Part shown: in pieces, positions 46,765-56,517 of the stretch | Numbering within the stretch: position 1 is the stretch's first letter | Layout: each line of letters begins with the position of its first letter | DNA from: an uncultured Clostridia bacterium | GTDB taxonomy: Bacteria; Bacillota; Clostridia; TANB77; CAG-508 | NCBI GenBank assembly: GCA_934182605.1 | Contig: CAKPRQ010000007.1 | Span: 1 to 64,000 of the forward strand | Direction: 5' to 3' | Length of the DNA stretch: 64,000 bases | Notes under the pieces: model-generated | Database searches by the model: none | Told to the model about the DNA's origin: nothing | Seen by the model: only the letters and a program-made list of their open reading frames with translations | Program-made: the position numbers and the translations under genes

Positions 46765-47459
46765 TGAACGTTCTGGGAGTTGATACATCTAGTGATATTT
46801 GTTCTGTTTGCTTATTAGAAAATAGTACAGTTATTAAAGAACTTCATCTAAATAATGGTAAAACTCATTCTGAAAATTTAGTACCTCTTTTAAAAGAACT
46901 TTTGGATACTTGTAATATAACTTTTAAAGATATTAATTTAATTGCTATTAATAAAGGTCCTGGTTCATTTACTGGTATTAGGATTGGTATTGCTACAATT
47001 AAAGCAATCGCTGAAGTATATAATATTGAGATTGTTGGGGTTACTTCTTTAAAGAGTTTATCTTTTAATGAAAATTACAGCAACAATACTATTATTTCTT
47101 TAATAGATGCTAGAAATAATCAAGTTTATTGTGGTGTTTTTAGAAATGATTTCGATGATATATATATGGCAACAGATATTAATGAAGTATTAGAAAATAT
47201 TAAGCAATTTGTTGATAAAAATACCATCTTTGTTGGAAATGGTAGCGTCTTACATAAAAACTTAATTGAAGGCTTTTTTAGAACTAATTTAAATTTTTCT
47301 AGCAAAAATGAACAATCTAGTATTTCCACAGCTTTAGCAGGTTTGGAAATTTTCAATAAAGGTGAATTTGATACTGCTGATACTATCCTTCCATTTTATT
47401 TAAGAAAATCTCAAGCTGAAAGGATGAAAGAAATAAATAATAATGGAAATAATAAGTAA
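46764..47459 (+). CDS. tsaB: tRNA t6A synthesis protein TsaB
   Basis: A 231-residue ASKHA-fold partner of TsaD. It begins MNVLGVDTSSDICSVCLLEN, with GPGSFTGIRIGIATIKAIAE near 70. The ribosome binding site GGAGG lies within the end of tsaE. tsaD is not in the window. The end overlaps rimI by 17 bases. Confidence 0.92.
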   Translation: MNVLGVDTSSDICSVCLLENSTVIKELHLNNGKTHSENLVPLLKELLDTCNITFKDINLIAINKGPGSFTGIRIGIATIKAIAEVYNIEIVGVTSLKSLSFNENYSNNTIISLIDARNNQVYCGVFRNDFDDIYMATDINEVLENIKQFVDKNTIFVGNGSVLHKNLIEGFFRTNLNFSSKNEQSSISTALAGLEIFNKGEFDTADTILPFYLRKSQAERMKEINNNGNNK

Positions 47460-47895
47460 TATAGGGTTTAAAAATATGACTATAACAGACTTAGATTCTA
47501 TTAAGGATAATTTATATACTGATTTTGATGATTTTTGGAGTTACAATATTTTTAAATCTGAGCTCGAAAACGAAAACTCCAAATATATTATAGCAATTCT
47601 TAATAATGAAATTATTGGTTTTGCTGGTATTTGGCAAGTTATAGATGAAGCACATATTACGAATATTGTTGTTAGAAAAGATTTTAGAAAATTAGGAATA
47701 GGTTCTCTACTTTTGGAAAAATTAATAAGTATATGCAAAAATTTAGAAAGTATTAATTCTGTTACTTTAGAAGTTAATGAAGATAATATACCAGCACAAA
47801 AGTTATATGAAAAATTTAACTTTAAAGTTTTAGGTAAAAGAAAAAATTATTATAATAATAAAGCAGCAATTATTATGACGCTTTATTTAAAATAA
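47443..47895 (+). CDS. rimI: Ribosomal-protein-alanine N-acetyltransferase RimI-like
   Basis: A 150-residue GNAT enzyme. The acetyl-CoA motif is VVRKDFRKLGIGSLLLEKLI (about 85-104), with TLEVNEDNIPAQKLYEKFNF after it. The tsaE-tsaB-rimI order is standard in Firmicutes, which supports the name. Its substrate is probably the N-terminus of bS18, by family knowledge. Confidence 0.88.
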   Translation: MEIISNIGFKNMTITDLDSIKDNLYTDFDDFWSYNIFKSELENENSKYIIAILNNEIIGFAGIWQVIDEAHITNIVVRKDFRKLGIGSLLLEKLISICKNLESINSVTLEVNEDNIPAQKLYEKFNFKVLGKRKNYYNNKAAIIMTLYLK

Positions 47896-47928
47896 ACAAG
47901 AAAAATTTTTAATATAAGGAGGCTACAA

Positions 47929-50313
47929 ATGAAAACTGATTATGAATTAAATTACAAAGATTTAAAACTAAAATGTGATCCTAAAGTTTTCAATTTTAAT
48001 ACAACTGCAGATTTAGATAATGCAGACCCTTGCGTGTTGGGACAAGACCGCGGAATAAAAGCTCTACAATTTGGTTTAAGTGTAGATATTAAAGGTTACA
48101 ACCTTTATCTCGAAGGTCCAACTGGTGTTGGAAAAACGCTATATACTAGACAATATGTAAATTTAGTTGCAAATAAAAAGAAAGCACCTGCTGATTGGTG
48201 TTATATATATAACTTTGATAATCCTAATGAACCCATTGCAATTTCTTTACCTGCTGGAAAAGGTAAAGAATTTAAAGAAAGTATGGAAAGTTTTATTGAA
48301 GACATAAAAAAAGATTTAAGAAATGCTTTTAATAATAAAGATTTCGAAAAAGAAAAAGCTTTAATAAAACAAGAGTATGAAGAAAAACGAACAAAATTAT
48401 TGGAAAAATTAAATGAAAAAACTAGCAAGGAAGGTTTCCAAATAAAAGCATCACAAAATGGTATCTATATGCTTCCTATGATTAACGGACAACCTATTAA
48501 TGAAGAAGATTTTGCTAAATTAGATGAAAAAGTTAAATCTGATTTTGAGGAACGTTCACAAAGCGTACAAGAAAAAATATTTGAAGCAATAGGACAAATT
48601 AAACAATTAGAAAAAGCTAATGAAAAACGTTTAGAAGAATGGCAATCTAACATAGCTCTTCTTACTATAAATGTCCATATAAATAGCATTAAAACTCAAT
48701 ATAAAAAATATAAGAAAATTATTACTCATATGGATAAAATTAAGCAAGATATTTTAAGAAATCTAAAGTATTTTACAGTAGAAGAAAAATCTCAAGCACA
48801 ACAGCAAAATGCTAGAATTGAAGTACCTGAACCTTGGAAAAATTATCGTGTTAATTTATTTGTAGATAATAGCACTTTAGAAGGTGCTCCAGTTATTATG
48901 GAATCTAATTATAGCTATCAAAACTTATTTGGTAAATTAGAATATGAAAATTACTATGGTATGTTAAAAACCGATTATACTATGCTAAAACCTGGTCTAC
49001 TTCATAAAGCAAATGGTGGATATATTATCTTACAAGCTAAAGATTTAATTTCCAACCCATATTGTTATGAAGCTCTAAAAAAAGCTCTATCTGTTAAAGA
49101 ATTATCTATTGATAATAATTTAGAACAACGTTCATCTATGGTGATGATTTCTTTAAAACCGGAACCTATACCATTAGATGTTAAAGTTCTTTTAGTAGGT
49201 AACGGATATCTTTACCAAATACTTCTCTCTCAAGATGAGGAATTTAGAAAATTATTTAAAATAAAAGTTGAGTTTGATGAAGATGCTGATAGAACACCTG
49301 AAAATATGATGAAACTTGCAATTTTCATTCATAATTACTGTAAAAAAGAAAATTTAGCCGAATTAAATCCTGAAGCTATGGCTAAAGTTATAGAGTATGC
49401 TTCTAAATTAGCTAATGATAAAGATAAAGTTTCTACTAGATTTAATGATATTGCTCAAATTGTTGGTGAAGCTGCTACTTGGGCTAAAATTGATAAAGTA
49501 AAAGTTGTTACTAAAGAATATATTGATAAAGCTCTAAAAGAAAGAATTGAAAGAATTAAAAAATTTGATGAAAAATATGTTGAAATGATAAAAAAAGATA
49601 CTCTCTTAATTAATACTAGTGGGGCTGAAATTGGACAGATAAATGGTTTAACTGTAATGACTATTGGAGATTATTCTTTTGGTAAACCTGCAAAAATTAC
49701 AGCCAACACGTATATGGGAAAATCTGGTATTATTAATATAGAAAGAGAAATTGCTATGTCTGGTTCAACACATTCTAAAGGTTTATTAATTTTACAAGGT
49801 TATATAGGTCAATTATTTGCACAAAATACACCTTTAACATTAAGTGCAAGTATATGTTTTGAACAATTATATAATGGTGTAGATGGAGATAGTGCTTCAA
49901 GCACAGAAGCATACGCTCTATTATCTAGCCTAGCAGAAGTACCTATAAATCAATCAATAGCAGTTACTGGTTCTGTAAATCAAAAAGGAGAAATTCAACC
50001 AATAGGCGGAGTCAACGAAAAAATAGAAGGATTTTTTCAAATATGTAAAATGCGTGGATTAACAGATGAACATGGTGTTATTATACCTATACAAAATGTT
50101 AAAAACCTGCATTTATCTGATGAAGTTATTGATGCTGTTAAATCTAAAAAATTCCATGTGTATGCAATTTCTACTATTGATGAAGGTATTGAGATTTTAA
50201 CTGGCGTTCCTGCTGGTAAAAGAGATAAGGATGGTAATTTTCCACTTGGTAGTATTAATTACCTTGCTTATGAAAAATTAAAGAAATTTGCTAAGAATAT
50301 TAGTGAGAAATAA
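47929..50313 (+). CDS. LonB-type ATP-dependent protease (AAA_32/S16)
   Basis: A 794-residue Lon-like protease. The N-terminal AAA part has Walker A GPTGVGKTLY near 65 with a long coiled-coil insert (about 140-270). HKANGGYIILQAKDLI near 365 is typical of the AAA_32 group. The proteolytic domain contains the catalytic Ser (GDSASSTEAYALLSSLAEVP, near 665) and Lys (IGGVNEKIEGFF, near 705). AAGGAGG precedes the ATG. It is cytoplasmic, with no transmembrane helix. A terminator and a palindromic element follow. Confidence 0.88.
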   Translation: MKTDYELNYKDLKLKCDPKVFNFNTTADLDNADPCVLGQDRGIKALQFGLSVDIKGYNLYLEGPTGVGKTLYTRQYVNLVANKKKAPADWCYIYNFDNPNEPIAISLPAGKGKEFKESMESFIEDIKKDLRNAFNNKDFEKEKALIKQEYEEKRTKLLEKLNEKTSKEGFQIKASQNGIYMLPMINGQPINEEDFAKLDEKVKSDFEERSQSVQEKIFEAIGQIKQLEKANEKRLEEWQSNIALLTINVHINSIKTQYKKYKKIITHMDKIKQDILRNLKYFTVEEKSQAQQQNARIEVPEPWKNYRVNLFVDNSTLEGAPVIMESNYSYQNLFGKLEYENYYGMLKTDYTMLKPGLLHKANGGYIILQAKDLISNPYCYEALKKALSVKELSIDNNLEQRSSMVMISLKPEPIPLDVKVLLVGNGYLYQILLSQDEEFRKLFKIKVEFDEDADRTPENMMKLAIFIHNYCKKENLAELNPEAMAKVIEYASKLANDKDKVSTRFNDIAQIVGEAATWAKIDKVKVVTKEYIDKALKERIERIKKFDEKYVEMIKKDTLLINTSGAEIGQINGLTVMTIGDYSFGKPAKITANTYMGKSGIINIEREIAMSGSTHSKGLLILQGYIGQLFAQNTPLTLSASICFEQLYNGVDGDSASSTEAYALLSSLAEVPINQSIAVTGSVNQKGEIQPIGGVNEKIEGFFQICKMRGLTDEHGVIIPIQNVKNLHLSDEVIDAVKSKKFHVYAISTIDEGIEILTGVPAGKRDKDGNFPLGSINYLAYEKLKKFAKNISEK

Positions 50314-50341
50314 ATAGTCTTTTTATTAAGGCTATTTTTTT
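50312..50341 (+). terminator. Terminator of the Lon-like protease gene
   Basis: AAATAGTCTT pairs with AAGGCTATTT (50312-50321 with 50328-50337), followed by T run. Confidence 0.7.
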
Positions 50342-50344
50342 AAC

Positions 50345-50424
50345 TTGATATATAGCTATTTTTAGTCAAAACAAGCTCAAGTGACACAATCTGGGTCTTG
50401 ACTTGCAAATAGCTATATATCATG
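50345..50424. repeat. Palindromic intergenic element, copy C
   Basis: Core TTGATATATAGCTATTTTTA ... AAATAGCTATATATCATGG with centre AGCTCAAGTGACACAATCTG. Orientation is as copy A. A possible right outer arm (AATTACTAAGCTGTA) follows at 50437-50451, but the left outer arm is missing. Confidence 0.8.
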
Positions 50425-50466
50425 GCTTTATAAAATAATTACTAAGCTGTAGACAAAATATATAAG

Positions 50467-51600
50467 TTAACTATTAATTATTTCTTTTATTTGATTTACT
50501 GTATAAACTACGTCTTCCATATCATTATCTAATCCAAATGTTACTCTAATAGTACTATTCGCTATATTAGGATGCAATCCTATTGCAGTTAAGACATGAG
50601 ATGGTTTTGGATTTTTTGAGCTACAAGCCGATCCTCCAGATACACATATTTTTCTATTTGAAAGTTCTGCTATTAATGTTCTTGCATCTATATTTCTAAA
50701 TGATACACTTACATTACATGGTAATCTATATTTTCTGTCTCCATTTATTATTGCATCTGGTATTTGTGTTTCTATATTTTTAATAAAATTTTCCCTTAAA
50801 GTTATTAATCTATTTACATTTTGATATAAATTTATATCTGCTTCCTCTATTGCTTTCCCTAGCCCAACAATTCCTGGTATGTTTTCAGTACCGGAACGCA
50901 AGTCACCTTCTTGTGTGCCACCATCAATTAGTTTTTCTATTCTAACTCCTTGTCTTACATATAATGCACCTACACCTTTTGGCCCATAAAATTTATGAGC
51001 TGATATGCTTAATAAATCTATATTATACTTTTGAACATCTATTTTAAATTGCCCTATTGCTTGAACTGCATCAGTATGAAAAATAATATTATATTTTCTA
51101 GCAATTAAACCTATTTGTTCAATTGGTTGAATTGTACCAATTTCATTATTTGCAAACATAATACTAATTAGTATCGTATTTCTTCTTATTGCTCGTTTTA
51201 AGTCTTCTATTCTTATCATTCCATTTGGAAGAACATCTAAATAAGTTACTTCAAATCCTTCCTGTTCTAATGTTTTACAGGCATTTAATATTGCCTTATG
51301 CTCAATTTTAGTTGTTATTATATGGTTTCCTCTTCTTTTATTTGCTCTTGCTACACCCTTTAATGCTAAATTATCTGCTTCACTACCACCACTTACGAAA
51401 TAAATCTCACTAGTTCTTGCATTAATAGCTCTCGCAACTCGCTGTCTTGATAATTCAAGTGCGTTTTTAGATTCTTCAGCTAAAAAATATAATCCAGATG
51501 CATTACCATAAAATTTATTATAGTATGGAATCATTTCCCTTAATACTGTATCACTTACCATTGTTGTTGCAGAATGGTCTAAATAAATTATCTCCTTCAT
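50467..51600 (-). CDS. Cysteine desulfurase (NifS/IscS-type)
   Basis: A 377-residue PLP enzyme that takes sulfur from cysteine for Fe-S clusters or tRNA thiolation. It begins YLDHSATTMVSDTVLREMIP. Its PLP Lys lies in SISAHKFYGPKGVG near 203. The active-site Cys is in CVSGGSACSSKNPKPSHVL near 325. It stands alone; no iscU, mnmA or thiI follows, so its acceptor cannot be read from context. AGGAGG before the ATG. Confidence 0.93.
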   Translation of the reverse strand: MKEIIYLDHSATTMVSDTVLREMIPYYNKFYGNASGLYFLAEESKNALELSRQRVARAINARTSEIYFVSGGSEADNLALKGVARANKRRGNHIITTKIEHKAILNACKTLEQEGFEVTYLDVLPNGMIRIEDLKRAIRRNTILISIMFANNEIGTIQPIEQIGLIARKYNIIFHTDAVQAIGQFKIDVQKYNIDLLSISAHKFYGPKGVGALYVRQGVRIEKLIDGGTQEGDLRSGTENIPGIVGLGKAIEEADINLYQNVNRLITLRENFIKNIETQIPDAIINGDRKYRLPCNVSVSFRNIDARTLIAELSNRKICVSGGSACSSKNPKPSHVLTAIGLHPNIANSTIRVTFGLDNDMEDVVYTVNQIKEIINS

Positions 51601-51673
51601 AAATAAATTATCCTCCTAAATTATTATATTATTTTTAATATAATATGTGCTAAAATTTGGTAAATTATAAGAT

Positions 51674-51704
51674 AAAAAAATAAGCCAGCTCTTTGAACTG
51701 GCTT
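51674..51704 (-). terminator. Terminator downstream of smc
   Basis: AAGCCAG/CTGGCTT stem (51682-51704), followed on the minus strand by TTATTTTTTTATC. It lies between smc and the cysteine desulfurase gene. Confidence 0.75.
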
Positions 51705-51727
51705 TTAAATATTTACAAATAATTTTT

Positions 51728-51886
51728 CTTTTATAATAACTACTTAGGTTCTAATCTTTAAAAAGCTTGGTATATAGCTATTTGCAAGTCAAGACCCGGA
51801 TTGTTAACCCCTGCTATGTTTTGACTAAAAATAGCTATATACCAAGCTTTAGAGAACTACCAGCTAAGTAGTTACCTTTTATAATA
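51728..51886. repeat. Palindromic intergenic element, copy D, with flanking direct repeats
   Basis: Inner 22-bp stem AAAGCTTGGTATATAGCTAT... pairs perfectly with its partner; outer arms ACTACTTAG/CTAAGTAGT. CTTTTATAATA occurs on both sides (51728-51738 and 51876-51886), like a target-site duplication. Confidence 0.85.
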
Positions 51887-51916
51887 CATATGCGTAATGT
51901 GTACTATTTTTAACAT

Positions 51917-54900
51917 TTATTTATGTGCTAACTGTATTGATAACATTTTTGAAATTCCATTTTCTTCCATTGTTATTCCATATACAGTATTTGCAGCTTC
52001 CATTGTTCCCTTTCTATGTGTTATTACTAAAAATTGTGTATGTTTTGCAAATTTTTTTAAGTAATCTGCAAATCGATATACATTTGCATCATCTAATGCA
52101 GCTTCTATTTCATCTAATACACAAAATGGTGCTGGGTTTATTTCTAATATTGCAAATAGTAGAGCTATTGCTGTAAAAGCTCTTTCTCCTCCTGATAAAA
52201 GCATCATATTTTGTAATTTTTTTCCTGGTGGTTGTACTTCTATTTCTATTCCAGATTCTAATATATTATTTTCATCTTCTATTATAAGTTCTGCTCTACC
52301 TCCACCAAACAATTCTTGAAATACTTGCGCAAAGTTTTTATTAATAATTTTAAATTGTTCTTCAAATTGAGTTTTCATTGTTTGTGTCATTTCCGCTATC
52401 ATTTTTCTTAATTTAGCTGAAGTTGTTTCTAAGTCTAATCTTTGTTCACATACAAAATCATATCTTTCTTTAAGTTCTTTATATTCTTGAATAGCATCTA
52501 TATTTATGCTTCCTAGGTTTTTTATATCATTTCTTAAAACATTTACTCTTTTTTCTACCTCTTGTACATTTTCTGGCTTACTATATTCACTACTTGCTTT
52601 ATTAGGTGTTATTTCATACTCTTCCCACATCTTATTTGTTATTTGCTCTATATCATATTCTATTTTTGATTTTTTTAAATCTATTTTTGATATTTGAGAT
52701 TTTATATCTTCTATTATTTTAAATTCTTCATTTATATTTTCCTCGAATTTATTCACCTTATTTGATAAAACTTGTCTTTCTTCCTTTAAATTATTAACTT
52801 TTTCTACACTTTGTGTTGATAATTCTTTTATATTTTCTATTTCTTTTTTAGTATTTTCTATTTTCTCTTCTAATTCATTATTTTCGTTTGATAATTTTTC
52901 TATCAAATTTTTCTTCGATAATAAAGATTTATTATTATTACTTAATTCGTTTTCTATTCTCGTAATAAATTCATTTAAAGAATCTTGACTTTCATTAAAA
53001 GAAGATACAGATATTTTTAGATTTGTTATATCAAAGTTTAAATCGTCTACTATTTTTTGATTATCTTTATTTTTTCCTACAAATTCTGAAATTTCTTGTT
53101 CTAATGAATTTATAGTTTTTAGCATTTCTTCTACTTCATTTTTTATATCTTCTTGCTCTTTTAAGTTACTTTCTTGTTCCTTTTTATTTTTTTCTTGTTC
53201 TTCTTTTGCTTTATTTAAATCTTCCTCTACACTAGATATATTTAATTCTAAGTTATTTATTTTTTCTTTATATGTAGCATATTCTATTTCTATATCTTGT
53301 AAATTTCGCTCTGTTGAAGCTGAAAGTTCTAAAATACCTTCTATGCTTTCTAAATATTCAGTTTGCTCCTTTTTTACTTTTTCAATTTCTTTATTTAATT
53401 TAGAAATTTCGCTTTCTAATGCTTTTATTTCTTGCCCTCTACCTAAAATATTTACAGTTTTTTGTGCCACAGAACCTCCAGATATACTACCCGTTGTATT
53501 AATTATATCGCCTTCTAATGTTACTATTCTAAAAGCATTATTATTTTGTTTTGATAATTTTATGGCAACATCCATATTCTGTACTAAAACAGTTCTGCCT
53601 AAAAGATTTATGACAATCTGCTCATATTTTTTATCTGTTTCTATTAAATCAGATAATATCCCAATTACTTGGTTTTCTATACCTTTTTTATTTATATTAT
53701 CTACTTTTTTTCCCTTTATATTAGAAATTGGCAAGAAGGATGCTCTTCCTAAATTATTTCTTCTTAAATATTCAATTACTTTTTTAGCATCTTGTTCATT
53801 TTCAGTTACAATATTTTGTAATGTTCCCGCTAAACACATTTCAACTGCTACTTGATATTCTTTTTCAGTTGATATTAGATTAGCTAAAACTCCTTCTATA
53901 CCTTTTGCTAAATCATTATTCTTTTCACATTCTAATAATATTGATTTTACAGTTTTTGAGTATCCTTCTTTTTCCTTCTCTGTTTCTATTAAGAATTTTT
54001 GTCTTGATTCCTTTAATCTTAATGTATTTTGTTTCTCTACAATTATATTTTCATATTTCTTTAAGTTTTCATTACTTTCTTCTTTTTTTGCGTCTATTTC
54101 TTCTAAACTTTTTAGTATTTGTTGCTTATTATACTCTATTTCTCTGTATTTTTTCATATTTTCTTCTTTTTGTATTCTTAGATTATCTAGTTCTGATATT
54201 TTTACTGATATTTCATTTTCTATATGATTTTCACGTTTTTTTAAGTTTTCTAACATTACTTCTTTATTGCTTATTAAAAGTGTTTTTTCGTACTTTAAAT
54301 CTATATTTTCTTGAACTTTTTGCTTTTTTTCTTCTATATTTTTTTCTTCTATACTTAATGTTTCTGTTATTTTTCTTAATTTTTCTTCTTTTTCTTGTAA
54401 CTCATTTTCAAATTTTTCTTTATTGTCTTCTAAATTATTTCTTTTTTCTAATTTTTGATTTTTTTCTTCTTCTAATTCTTTATTTCTTTTTTCCAATTCT
54501 TCTATTTCTATTTTACTATTTTCAGAATTATTTTTATTATTTTCTATTCTTTCTTTAAAGATATTTATGTCTGAATTTAATTGTTCTTCCTTCTTTGTTG
54601 CTTCTATATTATTGTTTTGAATTTCTTCTATCTCTACTATTATGCTATCTATTTTTTGTTTTATTTTTTCTTTTTCATTTTGAAAATTTTCTAATTTTTG
54701 TTGTTCTTCTTTTTCTTGAGAAATAAAAATATCTATATTTTCTGCTACTTCTTTTAATTTTTCTTTATAATTTTCTATTTTGTATATGAATAAACCTATT
54801 TCTATATTTTTTAATTCGTCTCGTAATTCTAAAAATTTTTTAGCTTTTTCTGATTGACTTTTTAACGGATCTATTTTTCCTTCTATTTCAACTATAATAT

Positions 54901-55477
54901 CATTTATTCTTAATAGATTTAATTTTGTTTGTTCTAATCTCTTTTCTGTTTCTTGTTTTCTTACTCTATATTTTACTATTCCTGCTGCTTCTTCAAATAT
55001 TTTTCTTCTATCTTCTGATTTATTGCTTAATATTTCGTCTATCTTACCTTGTCCAATTATAGAATAACCATCTTTTCCTATACCTGTATCCATAAATAAT
55101 TCTTGTATGTCTTTTAATCTACATGGAGTTTTATTTATAAAGTATCCACTTTCTCCACTTCTATAAACTCTCCTTGTTACTGTAACTTCTGAATATTCTA
55201 TTGGCAATCTTCCATCTTCATTATTCATAACCATACTAACTTCTGCAAAGCCTAAAGATTTTCTATTTTGCGTTCCTGCAAATATTATATCTTCTGTTTT
55301 TGTGCCTCTTAGATTTTTCATGCTTTGCTCACCTAAAACCCATCTTATAGCATCAGATATATTACTTTTTCCAGAACCATTAGGACCTATTACTGTTGTT
55401 ATTCCATCTTTAAAATCTATTACTGTTTTATCTGCAAATGATTTAAAACCTTGTAACTCTATTCTTTTTAATTTCAT
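51917..55477 (-). CDS. smc: Chromosome segregation ATPase SMC
   Basis: A 1186-residue condensin subunit. Walker A is GPNGSGKSNISDAIRWVLGE near 32. Long coiled coils occupy about 170-500 and 670-1010, around a hinge with GTLQNIVTENEQDAKKVIEY and SGGSVAQKT. The signature LLSGGERAFTAIALLFAI and Walker B CVLDEIEAALDDANVYRF lie near the end. It is full length for the family. lexA lies immediately upstream (26 bp), so the two may be co-transcribed. The usual ftsY or rnc neighbours are absent. Confidence 0.97.
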   Translation of the reverse strand: MKLKRIELQGFKSFADKTVIDFKDGITTVIGPNGSGKSNISDAIRWVLGEQSMKNLRGTKTEDIIFAGTQNRKSLGFAEVSMVMNNEDGRLPIEYSEVTVTRRVYRSGESGYFINKTPCRLKDIQELFMDTGIGKDGYSIIGQGKIDEILSNKSEDRRKIFEEAAGIVKYRVRKQETEKRLEQTKLNLLRINDIIVEIEGKIDPLKSQSEKAKKFLELRDELKNIEIGLFIYKIENYKEKLKEVAENIDIFISQEKEEQQKLENFQNEKEKIKQKIDSIIVEIEEIQNNNIEATKKEEQLNSDINIFKERIENNKNNSENSKIEIEELEKRNKELEEEKNQKLEKRNNLEDNKEKFENELQEKEEKLRKITETLSIEEKNIEEKKQKVQENIDLKYEKTLLISNKEVMLENLKKRENHIENEISVKISELDNLRIQKEENMKKYREIEYNKQQILKSLEEIDAKKEESNENLKKYENIIVEKQNTLRLKESRQKFLIETEKEKEGYSKTVKSILLECEKNNDLAKGIEGVLANLISTEKEYQVAVEMCLAGTLQNIVTENEQDAKKVIEYLRRNNLGRASFLPISNIKGKKVDNINKKGIENQVIGILSDLIETDKKYEQIVINLLGRTVLVQNMDVAIKLSKQNNNAFRIVTLEGDIINTTGSISGGSVAQKTVNILGRGQEIKALESEISKLNKEIEKVKKEQTEYLESIEGILELSASTERNLQDIEIEYATYKEKINNLELNISSVEEDLNKAKEEQEKNKKEQESNLKEQEDIKNEVEEMLKTINSLEQEISEFVGKNKDNQKIVDDLNFDITNLKISVSSFNESQDSLNEFITRIENELSNNNKSLLSKKNLIEKLSNENNELEEKIENTKKEIENIKELSTQSVEKVNNLKEERQVLSNKVNKFEENINEEFKIIEDIKSQISKIDLKKSKIEYDIEQITNKMWEEYEITPNKASSEYSKPENVQEVEKRVNVLRNDIKNLGSINIDAIQEYKELKERYDFVCEQRLDLETTSAKLRKMIAEMTQTMKTQFEEQFKIINKNFAQVFQELFGGGRAELIIEDENNILESGIEIEVQPPGKKLQNMMLLSGGERAFTAIALLFAILEINPAPFCVLDEIEAALDDANVYRFADYLKKFAKHTQFLVITHRKGTMEAANTVYGITMEENGISKMLSIQLAHK

Positions 55478-55503
55478 ATTATTCTACATTCCCTCCTAGA
55501 AAA

Positions 55504-56181
55504 TTATAATTTTCTAAAGACTCCTGCTACTTTTCCTAATATTTCACACATTGGAACTATTATTGGTTCTAATGCACTGTTTTCAGGTTGTAATCTAATA
55601 TGTCCATTTTCTTTATAAAATGTTTTTACAGTAGCTTCCTCTCCAATTAATGCTACTACTATATCTCCATTATTTGCAGTATTTTGTTTTTTTACTAATA
55701 TTAAATCTCCATCTAATATTCCTGCTTCTATCATACTTTCCCCACGTACTTTTAACATAAAACTTTCGCTATTTCCTACAAAATCTACTGGTATTGGGAA
55801 GGTATCTGTTATGTTTTCTACTGCAAGTATTGGCTCCCCAGCTGTTATTTTACCTATAACTGGTACATTTACTAATTCTTTTGCTGTATAAATATCTTGT
55901 GAATCATTATTTTGCATTTGACTAATATATTCTTGGTTTTTAAATTTTCCACCTTTTATTACTTTTAGAGTTCTTCCTTTTTGATTTTCTTTTTCTATAT
56001 ATCCTTTTTCTTTAAGGCGATTTAAATAAGTGTGAACTGTTGCTGTTGAACTTAGTCCTACTGCTTTACATATTTCTCTTACTGATGGCGGATATCCTTC
56101 CTTTTTTACTTGATTTTCGATGTATGCTAGAATTGATTTTTCTCTTTCATTTAATTCTCCTAATTTACTTTTTTTACTCAA
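55504..56181 (-). CDS. lexA: LexA repressor
   Basis: A 225-residue SOS repressor. The N-terminal winged helix reads GYPPSVREICKAVGLSSTAT. The cleavage site Ala-Gly lies in ITAGEPILA; the catalytic Ser is in RGESMIEAGILDGD and the Lys in EEATVKTFYKE. TTG at 56181 after GGAG is the preferred start; the GTG at 56190 is part of that site. A LexA-like operator overlaps its promoter. Confidence 0.95.
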   Translation of the reverse strand: MSKKSKLGELNEREKSILAYIENQVKKEGYPPSVREICKAVGLSSTATVHTYLNRLKEKGYIEKENQKGRTLKVIKGGKFKNQEYISQMQNNDSQDIYTAKELVNVPVIGKITAGEPILAVENITDTFPIPVDFVGNSESFMLKVRGESMIEAGILDGDLILVKKQNTANNGDIVVALIGEEATVKTFYKENGHIRLQPENSALEPIIVPMCEILGKVAGVFRKL

Positions 56182-56210
56182 TTTTATCACTCCACTTTTT
56201 ATTTTTTGTT

Positions 56211-56250
56211 ATTTTATCATAAAAAGTATTAAAAGTCAAACAAATTTTCG
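56211..56250 (-). promoter_or_regulatory. lexA promoter with SOS-box-like site
   Basis: Minus strand: TTGACT (56239-56234), 17-bp spacer, TAAAAT (56216-56211). CGAAAATTTGTTTG (56250-56237) overlaps the -35 and fits the Gram-positive SOS pattern CGAAC-N4-GTTYG with one or two mismatches. Confidence 0.65.
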
Positions 56251-56266
56251 ATTTTTTAGAATTTCA

Positions 56267-56419
56267 TTATTACAGTTCGCTAATTATTTTATAAAATCGT
56301 AATATATGGCTATTTGCGAGTCAAAACCCGGCTTGTGTCACCCTAGCTATGTTTTGACTAAAAATAGCTATATATCACCATTTTGCTAAAAATATATGTT
56401 CTCTTACTGAATTGTAACA
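56267..56419. repeat. Palindromic intergenic element, copy E
   Basis: Left outer arm ATTATTACAGTTCGCTAA shortened; inner arms AATATATGGCTATTT and AAATAGCTATATATCACC; right outer arm (TTTTGCTAAAAATATATGTT to TTACTGAATTGTAAC) long, matching the left arm of copy F. TTTCAT occurs at both flanks. It sits between the lexA promoter and the GC-rich gene. Confidence 0.8.
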
Positions 56420-56424
56420 TTTCA

Positions 56425-56453
56425 TTTACAAAAATAAATATATATGTTATAAT
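56425..56453 (+). promoter_or_regulatory. Promoter of the GC-rich small gene
   Basis: TTTACA (56425-56430), 17-bp spacer, TATAAT (56448-56453), right at the edge of element copy E. Confidence 0.65.
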
Positions 56454-56517
56454 TAACCCAGATGTTTTTATTATCAACCTAGTGAACCAACACTCTAAAC
56501 ACAACTAGGAGTCATTT

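Noticed and set aside
41162..51886. CRISPR array formed by the repeated elements
   Set aside because: Copies are kilobases apart, palindromic, in both orientations, with no spacers and no cas genes.
52506..54558. Plus-strand frames opposite smc
   Set aside because: Phe/Leu/Ser-rich mirrors of the Lys/Glu/Asn-rich coiled coil; no start signals.
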